Shown piece after piece: positions 1 to 12,167 of a DNA stretch of 64,000 nt. The stretch lies in the NCBI GenBank assembly GCA_965153355.1, contig OZ231127.1, positions 59,768,001 to 59,832,000 on the forward strand, in the 5' to 3' direction. The position numbers were made by a program, and so were the translations under genes. Positions within the stretch are counted from its first letter, which is position 1. The number at the start of each line of letters is the position of its first letter. The notes beneath the pieces are model-generated. The model searched no databases. It worked only from the letters and a program-made list of their open reading frames with translations, and had not been told where the DNA came from. This DNA comes from Flaccisagitta enflata (Eukaryota > Chaetognatha > Sagittoidea > Aphragmophora).

Positions 1-615
1 CTAGTGCTACTAGAGGCGGATATGTAAGTGTCCTAAGACTGATTATGTTTTGTCAGAAAAAATGCCTCAAATTTTGATTGCAAGATGGTATGACATCAAA
101 CCATATCTTGGCACTTTTGTTCCATCACTTTTCTGCACAATTTTTTTCTTGGAAATTATCCATTTTTGACCAAAAATCTGTTTTGATATGTGCCATGTGA
201 GCCCATTCATACTATTTTAAAGAATCGGTATCCGAATTGCATGCTTTGTACAGTAACATAGTACTAGTATTGCAAAATTTTCAAGCAAAATCTCAGAAAA
301 GAGTAATAACTATGGCAAAAAAAAAAAAACCGAACAACTTTTGAGAGAGCAAAAAAGTATGAAGATGTTGACCAATTTGCATAAAATTTACAGTGAATAA
401 TAACCATGATATGGACTATGTCTGGTTAGAATTTCATCAAAATCCGTTGAAAACTTTAGCCGTTATCACGTTTTTACTGAAGTCACCTCTTTTTTGGACT
501 GCCAGAGATGATGTTTATCCTAAATCAAAATATTACCATTTTTGGTAAAATTGGCATTGTGCAAAAAATTTTGGGAGTTTTGTCATGATTTTTGAACTGT
601 AGTCTGATGGCAATA
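1..615. other. AT-rich noncoding stretch
   Basis: No open frame with gene-like composition, no splice-flanked exon and no clear terminal repeat is visible. The sequence is AT-rich and resembles degraded transposon or intron DNA. Confidence 0.5.
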
Positions 616-1238
616 CAGTGAGGCGCATAAATAAGTAGCCACTTTTGTAAAGACAATTTTGCTTATTCTAGAAATGATAGGATAAATTTATTGGTGATAA
701 TATTAAAGGATTTTCAATTTTCTTTAATTTGAGACCAATCCCAAGTTTGTGGCTCTTTTTGTTTAGAAGTGACGTCAGTTTGAATAGAAGCATATCAACC
801 ATGTTGGGAAAAAGGGACAAAAAATGAGCTCCTTTCTGACAATCAGAAAACTGAGTTGTTTTCTTTAAATTGATGTCATTTGAAAACGAATCAAGCTACA
901 AATCTCTGATTGGACTCGATTTGTAGAGTTTTTGAAGCTCTTTAAAATGCTCATGGATTTGAAGTCATTATCATGATTTGTTTTTGATCTATCTTAGAAA
1001 AACTAAGTCTATTTTGTGTTTTGCCCGTGGTTGTTCAGTGATAGATTCTACTAGATTACTTCTCCTCTTTGAACTTGTATGAATTCCTAGCAAATTGAGA
1101 TATAAGTCTGGGATTGGGCTAGATTTGTAGAACTTTCGAAAATCTTTAAGAATCTCATTGATTTTTAGTGTTTTTAAGTGCTAGGACTGACACAATTAGC
1201 TTTTGAAAGTACTGGCTACTTATTTATGCGCCGCACTG
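616..1238. mobile_element. MITE with 26-28 bp terminal inverted repeats, TA target duplication
   Basis: The left end CAGTGAGGCGCATAAATAAG and the right end are inverted copies of each other over about 26 bp (one mismatch near the tip). The element is flanked by TA on both sides (614-615, 1239-1240) and is 623 bp long. It has no coding capacity. TA duplication and short inverted ends fit a non-autonomous Tc1/mariner-type element. An internal phrase similar to GAGACCAATCCCA also occurs in the element at 57143-57918, suggesting related families. Confidence 0.85.
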
Positions 1239-1240
1239 TA

Positions 1241-2549
1241 TTTACTAATACAAGGCAAAATTCGCATCTACTCAGATAAAGTCTAGTAGGGTAGATATTG
1301 GTTGATTGTAAGCTTGCTGAGGATAAGAAATATTCTGCTACCTGTAAGAATATTTTTGCAATTTGCTGGACTAAAAATGCTTCAATCTTTACAAATTTTA
1401 CTGGAGATGAATCATATGTACAAAAGTTACCAGTCAAAAAAACATGATAATTGGTAAAAAACTCTGGCCTTAGCATCAATTTATATTTCAGATTTCATCT
1501 TTATTTACTTCATTCTAAAAACCACAAAAAAGTTTAAGAAAACTTGCTGTTTCTGCTAAGATAATTGGAGTTTTGTAATGAAATTTTTATCACAGCCTGC
1601 TAACATTGTGGTTTACTTCCACTTAAAATTTCATCAAAATCGGACTAGATTTAGTATGGTTTTTTTAAGTTTGTTTATTGATTCTTAGTAAATTCTTATG
1701 TGTGTACATTGAATTTCTGATCTTCTGACAAGCACTTTTAAAAAATCTATAATTCTCAAACTATTTAGAGCAGGTCATTGATTTTTTCAGTGATGCTTAA
1801 TGATACTAAGAAGTAACTTCAGTAAAAATTTCAGCACACTGGGTGAATTTTCAAAGGATTTATGAGCAATAGAAGTAACTGTTCAGTTTTTTTTTGCCAT
1901 AGTTAATTGTTTTGAAGAGGTACCTTTACTGCATTATTACCGACGCAGCTTGTATAATATGGTCAAATCTTTTTTGAGGAGCTGTTCTTATCTATCTGAC
2001 ACTAATATAAAAAAATTTTGCCACATCATTTTTAGCATTTTGGATGTCTTTATCAGGTTCTTTTTAAAAAATATCAGCTGACAATTGAATTTTGAAAAAA
2101 AAGGATATTTCATTTTGAAAAGATCGATTTGGGGTACTTCCCATTGGAGTAACGTAATGAAATTTGTATGGTAGTCAAAGGAAGCACTAAACCTTTAGCA
2201 TTTAAAATTTGGTAACAATCGGTTGATTTAAAGTATCAATGTCATGAGTTTTTCCATTCCAAATTGCAAAATATAAAATTTTTGAAGAAAAATTGCTAAC
2301 TTTTTTTTTAAGATGAGATTTTGCACCAATTTTTGCTGTTAACTACCTAAAGTGACACAAACTATGAGGTGAATTATTTGTTTTTGGTAAGAAAAATGAA
2401 GATTTTTTGCTCCTGGCGAAACTGAAGTGTCACGATAATTTTCTTCGTGTCGTATGCTTATATTTCTGTCTTTAAGTTCATTTCTTACGGTATATTTTTT
2501 TAAACCTCGGTTTTTGTTAAATACGAAAACGAAAATTTTGAGAGCTTTA
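1241..2549. other. AT-rich noncoding stretch
   Basis: No supported gene. The sequence contains A/T runs and degraded repeat-like text. A short (GTTTTTTT)n tract follows at 2550-2600, and a remnant of the HINE-like family (C-rich GCCC block and an ACGCGACT motif) lies at about 2600-2700. Confidence 0.45.
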
Positions 2550-2935
2550 CTTTTATGTTTTTTTGTTTTTTTGTTTTTTTGTTTTTTTGTTTTTTTTGCG
2601 GTCTTTGGCCTCACTGCTCCTGCCCATATGTTCTAGCAACCTCAAATACGGCCCCTGATCACCCGCACGCGACTTGGATAGCCGTGTTTGCGATTTTGTT
2701 TTTATGAGGTCAAATCTTTCTGACATGTCTTATGTATGAAAAAATAAACAATGTGAAACTGTAAGTAAATCATAGGGCCTTGCATCTAAAAAGCCGACAC
2801 GTTTCAGTTATTTTCTGGACTAAAAGGCGCAAATCAATTCTGAAGGCATGAAACCGAATAGTTCCTTGCTAACGTGTCTGGTTTTTTTTCACGCCCTGTC
2901 ATTTGAGTACCGTTGGTGAGGAATTTGCGGGTTGT

Positions 2936-3535
<600 letters not shown>

Positions 3536-3639
3536 TTTTTGCTTTCCATGCTGATTTTTTGGTCGTGGTGTTGTCATCTGATTTTTAACAAAACGATGAT
3601 TTTTTTTTTTTGTCTTACCCACTTTTTCTTTCATTTCAG

Positions 3640-4039
3640 ATGCACGTCGTAATCGCCGAATTGGGCCGATATCCTCTGCCACCTGAATCCTCGGGGAAAT
3701 TTGTCGACGATGACGACGATGATGACGACGACGACAGCGACGCTTCGGATATTTCCGACGCCGCGGCTGACGACGCCGCCAACCATGCCGCCGCCGGCGC
3801 TGCAGACGCCAACGACGCCGAGAAAGCGGCGATTCGTCGGCGGCGTCTGAAAGAGGAACGGCGTCAGTTTCGGCGGCGTCAGGAAGCGGCGCGATCCATG
3901 GGTGACTTGATCGCTGATGTAGCCGGTAGACGGAGAGAAAGAGGAGGAAGAGGACCTTTCGCTCCTGATATCGAAGAAGAGGATGAGGAAGATGAGGAGG
4001 AGGATGACGCCGTCTTGGGAGCAGCGGGAGGAGATATAA
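3640..4039 (+). CDS. Exon 1 of the low-complexity Q/N/S-rich gene (acidic, first visible exon)
   Basis: The exon starts directly after a good acceptor (pyrimidine-rich, TTTCATTTCAG) and its first codon is ATG, so it may be either the initiating exon or an internal phase-0 exon. It ends at GATATAA followed by donor GTGAGT, leaving one base (phase 1). The 133-residue translation has a hydrophobic start (MHVVIAELGRYPLPPESS), an Asp run of about ten residues, an Ala/Asp segment, an Arg/Glu-rich likely helical stretch (RRRRLKEERRQFRRRQ) and a Glu/Asp tail. The other two frames contain early stops. The phase matches the exon at 7761, giving a junction that reads GGDI-T-MRRS. I do not recognise the family; an intracellular, largely disordered protein is likely. 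Confidence 0.7.
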
Positions 4040-5150
4040 GTGAGTATTACTGAAAAACACAATCGATTAATTAGGTAAGGCAAGAAAAGAAAACGCTCGC
4101 AGTTAGGAAGAGGCAGGCCGGTAGGGTATCAATGCCGATTTTGCGTCATTCAAGAAATGGCGTTATACAGTCAGACCAACAGACGAACCTTTGGCCCAAC
4201 TTGCCTACTGAACGCTCTCTCTTTGAAAATGACTAAAGAAAAATAGAATAGCAGACAAAGAAAAAGTGAAGGAATTAACTCATTCTCCCGTCCTTGCTTC
4301 TAGATTGAGGGAGAAAAAATATAACCGGGGAAAAAGGGGTGAGGAACGGGTATATTATTGGATGTGTAACAGACCGTGGCTCATGAAGGACGCACAAATT
4401 ACCATACCAAGATCAGACCCTTTGAGGTCTTGATTTCCCTTTGCAAGTCAATCACGAATTGGATATCGGAAAATGGTGGCCATGGTATTTCCCAAAAAGC
4501 GTCACTTCCTAACACGTCGTCTCTCAGTCGAAGGCGACCACAGTACTCGAGATCGCGTTCTTGAATTCAAAGTTCAATCAAAGGGAAAATATGTGTTTAC
4601 AGTGGTAACTCACCTTTTCAGCACCGGTAATAAAGGCATTACTGATAAAAGATGGTTTGAAGGTCTTAAAATTTTCTGGGCTTTTGTAAGCCTAAAAAAC
4701 TCGATATAAGAGCACTTATTGTAGTGAATTTTTCAACATAACAGCATTCTTTTCAGGTTCCATATGAAGGTAAATCAATTCATCATACAGTTAAACCCCG
4801 CTCTAACAGACCCATCATTTACAAAATTCCGCCTATGACGCAGTGTACGGGAAGAAGAAATTTCATGCGTCATTACAATTTTTTTGATATTTTTTATATA
4901 ATTTTTCTATTTTTCTATTTTTTTATTGAAAAAACATTTTTTAAGTGTTGAACAAAAAACTTTTGCATAGATAATCACTAACATACAGACTTGATGTACA
5001 TAAAGTATTGAAAAAAGGTAGAAAAAAAATCTGAACAGTATCTGGGTCCGCGACGGAAGGGGGTTAAAGATCACCAATTCCATAAGATCGCTATGACCAA
5101 AAGATCGCTAACCCTGTAAGTTCGCCAAAACTATAAGTCTTGACATTTAG
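4040..5150. other. Intron sequence, no gene seen
   Basis: This is the start of the intron after donor GTGAGT. It contains a TIR-like phrase (GTTAAACCCCGCTCTAACAG, about 4791-4810) similar to ends of Tc1/pogo-like elements, but no partner end was found. Small open frames here have no supporting features. Confidence 0.4.
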
Positions 5151-5159
5151 AGCCGCCAT

Positions 5160-6180
5160 ACAAAGTTTCATGCAAATCCGTTGAAAAATGACAAAGTTAT
5201 GCACGTTTTGCACTTTTAGGCTAGTAGCGTGGTTGGGTGGTAGGCTGGTTTAGATAAATAGTGTGCGTATGTTGAGTTCTTCCATTTAGAGACTCCATAC
5301 CAAGTTTCAACCAATTTGGTTGAAAAATGTCCAATTTATGTAAGTTTTTACTTTTAGGCCGGTAAGCTGGTTAGGTGGTAGGTTGGTTTGGCAGTTAGCA
5401 TGCTCAAACATAAATAAATCACATACATGTGTTGAGTCCTTCCATTTAGAGACTCCATACTAAATTTCAACCAAATTGGAAAGCATGAAAATATGCACAT
5501 TTATCACTTTTGGTTGGTAGGCTGGTTGGGTGGTAGGCTGGTTTGACAGGATAAATAGTGCGCATATGTTGAGTTCTTCCATTTAGAGATCCCATACCAG
5601 TTTCAGCAAATTAGTTGAAAAATGACAAGGTTAACAAGTTTTTCACTTTTGGGCCGGTTGGCTGGTTGGGTGGTAGGTCGGTTTGGCCGGTTAGCATGCT
5701 CAAATGCATATAAATCACATACACATGTTGAGTCCTTCCATTTAGAGACTCCATACCAAATTTCAACCAAATCGGTTGAAAAATGCCAAAGATTACGTTT
5801 TTCAGGCGGTGGTAGGCTGGTTGGAGTGGTAGGCTGGTTTGACAGGATAAATAGTGCGCATATGTTGAGTTCTTCCATTTAGAGACCCCATACCAAGTTT
5901 CAACCAAATTAGTTGAAAAATGCCTAAGTTATGCAAGTTTTTCACTTTTAGGCCGGTTGGCTGGTTGGGTGGTAGGTCGGTTTGGCCGGTTAGCATGCTC
6001 AAATGCATATAAATCATATACATATGTTGAGTCCTTCCATTTAGAGACTCCATACCAAATTTCAGCCAAATTGGTTGAAAAATGCCAAAGTTATGCACGT
6101 TTTTCACTTTTAGGCCGGTAGGCTGGTTGGGCCGGTTGGGTTGGTCGGATCACAAAAATCGGATAGGATGTAAAGCGCCT
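5160..6180. repeat. Dimeric tandem satellite, about 297-bp higher-order unit
   Basis: The phrase TCCATTTAGAGACTCCATAC recurs at about 5281, 5441, 5578, 5737, 5874 and 6036. The spacings are 160, 137, 159, 137 and 162 bp, so two alternating subunits (~160 and ~137 bp) form a ~297-bp higher-order repeat. Each unit also carries GGTTGGGTGGTAGG-type and AACCAAATTGGTTGAAAAAT-type text. Confidence 0.9.
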
Positions 6181-6255
6181 TACCCTAGTACAACTTCCCA
6201 CCAAATATGAAGCAAATCGGTCAAAGCACAAAAAAGTTATCCATTTTTCAAAATG

Positions 6256-6303
6256 AACACGACAACGACAACGACAACGACGACGACGACGACGACGACA
6301 CCC
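6256..6303. repeat. (AACGAC)n/(GAC)n microsatellite
   Basis: Short tract of CAACGA followed by GAC units adjoining the end of the dimeric satellite. Confidence 0.85.
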
Positions 6304-6398
6304 ACCCGCCTTAAATTATAGTCCGCGTCGGAATGATATTCCGTCGCGGACAAAAAAAAGATTTTTTGCAAAAAATTATACTTTGTCATCTGACTCCT

Positions 6399-6548
6399 GT
6401 TAGGTGAAATTATATCATTGCATGAAAATAAAGAAATTTGCATTTCCAAAAACATGGCCTCTTTTTAAAAACACATAAGATAAGGGCCATGTTTTTAGAA
6501 ATGCAAAATTTTCTTTTTTGAGGCCGTGATATAATTTCACCCAACAAG
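6399..6548. repeat. Foldback (inverted repeat with ~60-bp arms)
   Basis: The arms 6399-6459 and 6488-6548 are near-complementary (the left arm contains GTGAAATTATATCA and ACATGGCC; the right arm contains their complements), with a ~28-bp loop. This is probably a MITE or the remains of one. Confidence 0.75.
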
Positions 6549-6559
6549 TTTTTAAAATT

Positions 6560-7180
6560 TTGTTTACCATTTTTCTCAGGAATTCAAACATTCAATTTTT
6601 ATTTCTGATTGTTATGAGGCCATAGTCAGTATACTGGGTTTAAAAACATTGTTAAAACTCCTTATACATTATATCAAAAATATTCAACTAAAATCCTAAT
6701 GATATTTTTAGATCATAAACCTATATCACAAGCATAAAGTAAAATGAAACCAAAATTTGCTGTTCCTGTACACCATGACCTATAGCAGATGTTAATTCCC
6801 TTGAAGTTAAGTAGTATGAATTTAGAAAAATCTTACAGTTTTAAGGTGTGCCAAAGCACTTGTTTTGAGTCAGTGTGACACCCTCGACTCAAGGCTCGAG
6901 TGAAAAATTGCAGATAATACTTGAATTCATTTTGTTAATCATTCATGTTACTCATTGTTTTGTATGTTATCATATTCATATATAGTTAGGTCTAATATAG
7001 CTTGGGTTAGGTTTGATAGAGCTTGGGGTAGTTCTGATAGAGCTCAGAATCTTGGCCTGTGAATCCGGCTTTGGTTTTTAGCTTCAATCATCATTTTTTT
7101 TGAAAATCAAGAAGGAAGATCTTGCATTTTCCTAGCAATTCACTGTAATACACCATTCCTGGTGTGAATACAAGCATTAA
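6560..7180. other. Intron sequence, no gene seen
   Basis: AT-rich sequence with a few short direct repeats (for example AGCTTGGGTTAGGTTTGATA and a near copy just downstream at about 7000-7040). No exon or element could be supported. Confidence 0.4.
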
Positions 7181-7183
7181 GAC

Positions 7184-7306
7184 AACAAGGCCGTATACAC
7201 AGCTACCTCAGTCGCGTGCGGGTGGGCAGGGGCGGCGAAAAAAAAGCAATGTGTGACGGACAGATGGACTGAGCGGGTTATAGAGTCGCGTGCACGCGAC
7301 TAAAAA
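7184..7306 (+). mobile_element. HINE-like element, AGTCGCG class
   Basis: It begins AACAAGGCC, continues with a short hairpin, then carries the motif AGTCGCG (7210), a GGGTGGGCAGGGGC block and GGAC-type spacing. It ends in the hairpin AGTCGCG-TGCA-CGCGACT (7284-7301) plus an A run. This order (5' hairpin, motif, GC block, GGAC microsatellite, TATAGAG, terminal hairpin, A run) defines the family in this window. Confidence 0.75.
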
Positions 7307-7760
7307 AACATTGAAATAAAAATGATTATTCTCTTAAATGCTGGGTTCTGTTAAAAACTGGGAAATCAAAACAACAACATTCGGATATAAGAGACAATAA
7401 TAGTAGGTTTCTTCAAAACCTTTATGGTGAGTTTCCACTGAATTAGTTCATTCCAATAGTAATACTGAGTGTGTACTGAGAGTGTCACGTTTTCCCAACC
7501 GTTGTTTTCTGTTATTACCGCTGTTAGCGGGAATGAATACGAATTAAATACGATGCCATTTGTAGCTCCTTCTGGGAAGAAAAAAAATGTTAGGTACACG
7601 TTATTTTGTGTGCTATCGAATTTTTTTCTTTCCTCCACGGAAGAATACGATGAAATAAGTTGTAACTCGCATAGCCACGATCTGCCTGCACTTCTTCATG
7701 AGCCAAACCGTTCAAACACGAACTCGGTCATTTGGCCTATATTTCTCTCTTCCTTTTCAG

Positions 7761-8102
7761 CAATGCGGCGTTCTATAACGACGCCGGATTTTTTGGCGTT
7801 GCCGTCTTCCAATCGTCGGCGTCGAAATTCGATCGGCGACATTCTCGATGAGTTTGGACCGGCGCCGATTCCGCCGACGCTGCTGCCACCGCCGACGCTG
7901 CTGCCACCACCGGCGCTCTCTTCGCCGACGACGCAGACACCGGCGCCGCTCAATACCGGCTCCGCGACGCCGATCAACGCCGGTTCTGCGAAGCCGCCTT
8001 CTCATTTGGCTTTGAACGCCAACGAGACGCGCAAAAGCAGAGAATTTCCTTCGCCTCCGGAAGCATTCGCCCACCCGGCGCTGGCTAGCCCCGCAGACTC
8101 CG
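7761..8102 (+). CDS. Exon 2 of the low-complexity gene (RRRRNSIGDI segment, proline-rich)
   Basis: Acceptor TTCCTTTTCAG precedes CAATGCGG, and donor GTAACC follows ...GACTCCG. The two leading bases complete the codon left by the exon at 3640, and one base is left over at the end. The ~114 residues read T-MRRSITTPDFLALPSS, a basic motif RRRRNSIGDILDEFG (a candidate phosphorylation site), then repeats of PPTLLPPP, a Ser/Thr/Ala/Pro stretch and a Pro-rich tail. The one-base overhang matches the exon at 54374, which starts with two bases completing Asp. No exon with that phase and a coding frame was found between 8102 and the duplicated blocks. The family is unknown. Confidence 0.75.
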
Positions 8103-8260
8103 GTAACCAGATATTTATTACATTCACATAAACTTATAACACAAACATATGCATATAACAAATGAGGTAATGGGAACTTGACAGTAAAAGAAACGAAAAC
8201 AAGGCCAATTAATGGCCAATAAGTGCGCCTCGCTTGATCAAAAATTTGCAAATGAACGTT

Positions 8261-8459
8261 ATGAATGAATGAATGAATGAATGAATGAATGAATGAATGA
8301 ATGAATGAATGAATGAATGAATGAATGAATGAATGAATGAATGAATAAATGAATGAATGAATGAATGAATGAATGAATGAACGAACGAATGAATGAATGA
8401 ATGAATGAATGAATGAATGAATGAATGAATGAATGAATGGGCGAATGAATGAATGAATG
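8261..8459. repeat. (GAAT)n microsatellite
   Basis: About 200 bp of GAAT/AATG tetranucleotides with few interruptions. The Phe/Ile/His/Ser repeat proteins read from the minus strand are artefacts. Confidence 0.95.
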
Positions 8460-8599
8460 GTGATAGGATTGAAGAAAGACGTTAGAATCAGCCGTTTTGC
8501 ACATCTCAAACGTTTGCGTGACCGACAAACCAATCGATCGACTAACCAACCGACCAACTGATCAACCAACCGACGGACGGACATGACCTCTTATAGAAG

Positions 8600-9430
8600 T
8601 GCGAAGATAAACATAGAAAGGATGACGGACCGTGAAAAGCGTCCCTTCTTGAAGTGGAAATGAGAATAAAAAACCTTGAACAAATAGAAACCATGATTCA
8701 ACGTTGGTTGCTTTCCTCTGCGCATGTAAATAAATTGTCTCGCCATATTTGATTATCGATATTTGACCATTCTTTTTCTCGTTTGGTCTCGGCTGGTGGA
8801 AATAGGTTGGCTTTGAGTTTGACTTATAATTAGTATTTACCAAAGCGTAGCAATTTTGGCAACCAGACTGGGCGTGGCCATGGACGCCAGTCACAAAGTG
8901 AATCGCAGATGCTCAGAAGTTGCTTCCTCCTGTAATTTCAGATTTGATTCTGTACCACTTGTTTCTCGTTCGGGTGTGTTACCGCTATCGTGTTTCCTTT
9001 AACTGACCGACCGACCGATCAACTAATTTAAGCCGCATGTCATTGCAAGCATGATAAAAATATTTGATGGACATGACCATTCATGGACTTGACTGTAGAA
9101 ATATGCGGGGATATGGCAGCATTTTGAGACGCAGCTAGCCAAAGAGGGAGTGCTTTTGTAAACAAAATCAAGGCTTTAGAAGTGTGCCATCACGTACATC
9201 GCGTGGACTGTAGACCGTCGAACGAATTCGCCACCGTCTGACCAACATACTAACGGACAAGACCAAAAATGAACATTTTGTCAGGAAGTGAGTCGAAGTC
9301 ACGCCTGCCTTTTATCAATGCAGAGGCGCGAAATTTGTTTGACGTTGACGCGGCGCCAATCTAATAAAAGCCTCTTTTTAATCCCCGTTTTTTCACATTT
9401 CGTTTGGCTCATGAGTTGAAATCGAAGGCG
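8600..9430. other. Intron sequence, no gene seen
   Basis: Mixed-composition sequence with GACCGACCGACC-type remnants (about 8520-8585 and 9004-9020) that look like fragments of the HINE-like family. No exon could be supported. Confidence 0.4.
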
Positions 9431-9431
9431 C

Positions 9432-9600
9432 AGAGGAAACAACAGCATTAAAACCACTCCACCTCGAATGGTAGGAGGAATGAAGGACCCTCATTGAGGG
9501 TGATGACTGATGAGGGAACAACGGCATGAAAAGCATCCAACCTCGAATGGTCGGATAAATGAAGGTGATGATGGAACAACAGCATAATAGCAGTCCAAAG
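9432..9600. repeat. Degenerate ~60-80-bp minisatellite, left part
   Basis: Units contain GAACAACAGCATGAAAA, ACCTCGAATGGT and GAGGGTGATGA phrases. The same units resume at 10145 after a palindromic insert. Confidence 0.75.
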
Positions 9601-10142
9601 GCAGTAAATTGTCAGCGGTACCCGTGCCCTGCTTGAGTAGTAGAACACAGGGGAAATCTGCCCGTCCGTCCGTCCTGCCAAAAAGCCGAAATCCAAGCAA
9701 TGTGACCCAAATCTAAGCAAAAATGGCCCAAATCCGAGCATAATGGCCCAAATCCAAGCAAAATGCTCCAAATCTGGTCAGAACCTAGATATCAGAGGCC
9801 ACAATATAGGTCTAAGGGGCCAAAATGATGGACCTCGGGCCAGTATTGGGGTTTTCTGGCTAGATTTGAGCCATTCTGCTTCAATTTTGGCCATTATGCT
9901 TGGATTTGGGCCATTTTGCTTAGATTTGGGCCGTATTGCTTGGATTTGGGCTATTTAGCAGAATTTGGGTCAGAATAGGCCCCGAAGGAGACAAAGCCCT
10001 GAGGATGGGGGGGAGGGATGGACATACAGACGGACCTACAGACAAACGTATAGACGGATGTACGGATGAACACATTCCCCCTGTTTTCTACAGAACTTTG
10101 TCCCCTTCGGGGCCGCTGCCCAAAAAAGCACCCAACCTAAAA
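9600..10142. mobile_element. Palindromic pearl-like insert with GGAC tracts at both ends
   Basis: The left side carries a TACTACTCAAGCAGGG-type terminus, CCCCTGTGTTCTAC and (GGAC)n on the minus strand. The right side carries GGAC-type text, CCCCTGTTTTCTACAG and a CCCCTTCGGGG stem-loop followed by CCGCTGCCC on the plus strand. The middle holds ~20-bp repeats of GGCCCAAATCCAAGCA, forward at 9677-9770 and inverted at 9840-9960. The same right terminus (CTACAGGAC...GGGGCCGCTGCCC) is found at 34980-35024. Confidence 0.55.
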
Positions 10143-10144
10143 TG

Positions 10145-10750
10145 GTAGAAACAACAGCATGCAAAGCACTTAACCTCAGATGGTTGGAGAATTGGGGGTG
10201 ATAAGGGAACAACAGCATGTAAAGCACCCAAGCTAGAATGGTCTGAGGAATGAGGGACCCTCATTGAGGGTGATTAGGGAACAACAGCTTGAAAACCACT
10301 CAACCTCAAATTGTCGATGTTTTGAGAGTGATGAGGGAACAACAGCATGAAAACCACTCAACCTCGCAGGTTGGAGGAATGAGGGTGATGAGGGAACAAC
10401 ACCCTCAAAAGGAATCATTTTGAAGGATGGAGGGAGATGGTGGAAATCAGGGAAGAAATAAGGATGATGAGGGAACAGCGGCATCGAAAGGAGTTATCTT
10501 GGAAGCAGATTGATGATAATGGAGGTGAGGTGAGGTGATGAGTGATGAGGGAACAACAACATCATATACAAACAACTTGGAGGAAGATATTGAAAGTCAG
10601 CATAGAATTAAGGGTGATGAGGGAACGACCGCATCATATCAAAACGAATCATCTCGGATCGGAGGGTGGAGTGAATTGGGAGAAGTCATGTTAGGATAAA
10701 AATAAAAGCATCAAAAGCACTCAACCGCGAGAGGACCAAGTCAAGGAAGA
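10145..10750. repeat. Degenerate ~60-80-bp minisatellite, right part
   Basis: Repeats of GAGGGAACAACAGCAT followed by AACCTCGAATGGTTGGAGG-like text. Unit length and identity drift towards the right end near block A1. Confidence 0.75.
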
Positions 10751-11139
10751 ATTAAGTATGTCGAGAAAATAACAAAACGAGAAACAATGAACCTCGAATG
10801 GTTGGATGAATATGGTAGATGAAAGGGCTGGGATTTGGGTGTTCAGGCTACAACACCATCACAAAGAATCATCTTGGTAAGGACGGAGGAGGAAAGTTAA
10901 ATGGGATTATTGAAATTTACTATCATCCTGAGGTGGCTAGGAAAATTGTGGATTGAAATCAAAGGTTGTTGAGGGAAATTAATATACATTCAATCATCTT
11001 GTCAAAGACAGATGTAGACGGAAGGAGAGAGAATTTGAATTTAGCGACATGCGCCTGTGGAGCTAGCAACATCACACATTCTCATGTGGAGGAATGAGGA
11101 AATTACGGTTGAAATGTTGACGGAGCCTGGATAAGGGAG

Positions 11140-11335
11140 AACAAGGCCGTATACACGAGCCGAAGTCGCGTGCGGGTGGGCAGGGGCAGTGATGAAATTG
11201 ACCAACTAGATAGTTTGGCAGGAGCAGTAACCCCCAAACCACCCATAAACGCCGAAAAAAGCAAAGTGTTACGGACCGACGGACCGACCGACAGACGGAC
11301 AGAGTGGGTCATAGAGTCGCGTGCACGCGACTAAA
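11140..11335 (+). mobile_element. HINE-like element, AGTCGCG class, with empty site in block A2
   Basis: Starts AACAAGGCCG with hairpin stem CCG/CGG, motif AGTCGCG, GGGTGGGCAGGGGC block and GGAC-type tract, and ends in hairpin AGTCGCG-TGCA-CGCGACT plus A run. Block A2 lacks the element at about 48990, where GGATAAGGGAG runs directly into AAAAATAGAG. The insertion lies in an A run with at most one or two duplicated bases. Confidence 0.85.
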
Positions 11336-11397
11336 AATAGAGTAGACAAGAGGAAAGGAGGATGTAAAAAATCCGTTGGCAGTAAATCCAAGAAGAG

Positions 11398-11626
11398 AAC
11401 GAGGCAAAGTATGCCAACGATGCGTCATCTATATATGAGCGTCTTTTATGAATGAATTAGTGAATGAATGAATGAATGAATGATCTTATATTTGAAACCA
11501 TGATGAAATTCTGATGAAAGAGCTCCTGATTTTGTGAATCAAACAGTGTGTGCTAGACAGACCAACTAACCAACCAAACGACGGACAGACATGACCTCTT
11601 ATAGATATGCAAGGACGCATCTAGAA
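11398..11626 (+). mobile_element. HINE-like element, GATGCGTC class
   Basis: A 5' hairpin-like GGCAAAGTATGCC is followed by motif CGATGCGTC. The body holds a (GAAT)n tract and a GACGGACAGACATG tract. The end is CCTCTTATAG plus a hairpin whose right arm is GACGCATCT (11603-11622). A second copy lies at 49056-49288 in block A2. Confidence 0.65.
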
Positions 11627-11699
11627 ATTGAAGGAGATGCAGAGTTTATATGTCTACTTGATTCATTCCATCATAGAATCACAAAGAAGAAACAAGTGA

Positions 11700-11922
11700 T
11701 GCGGGGTTACCACATTGCTGCCGACGGGTGGGCAGAGGCATACAACCCCTATCCATACCCTCCCCTACCCCATGCTCACTCACACGTACAGACAGACAGA
11801 CATAACCGCAGCATCAGAAAAACATGTTTTCACATTTTTTTTTACCCAATTACCACGGATAAGGGACGGGCCGACGGATCAACAGACGGACAAAATCTCT
11901 TATAGAGTTGCGTGTCCCTAAT
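11700..11922 (+). mobile_element. Degenerate HINE-like element
   Basis: Contains the family's GACGGGTGGGCAGAGGC block, a GACAGACAGACATA tract, GACGGATCAACAGACGGAC and a CTCTTATAGAGTTGCGTG end. The terminal hairpin is incomplete. The paired copy is at about 49355-49562. Confidence 0.6.
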
Positions 11923-12167
11923 TGAAAGTAAGAATCAGTAGAAATAAGACATCACTTTGCGCTCTTAACTTTTATAATTTTGTCGTAGCTTTCTCTCTTC
12001 GTCCCTCCATTTCTCAAGAGGCTATTTTTAGCAAAAAGAAGAGAAAACAAGATAGCGCCACACTTTCTGAGGAAATGAGTGAATGGACATTCAGTTTCTA
12101 TTGAGTCATTTGCCTTTTTTTAGACGATGGTCAATCTCGTAGTCGCGTTCAAGTTCATCTGTCAGGG

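Noticed and set aside
7757-8584. 275-codon minus-strand frame antisense to exon 2
   Set aside because: Consists of (GAAT)n translation (FIHS repeats) and the antisense of exon 2; the plus strand has the splice sites and consistent phase.
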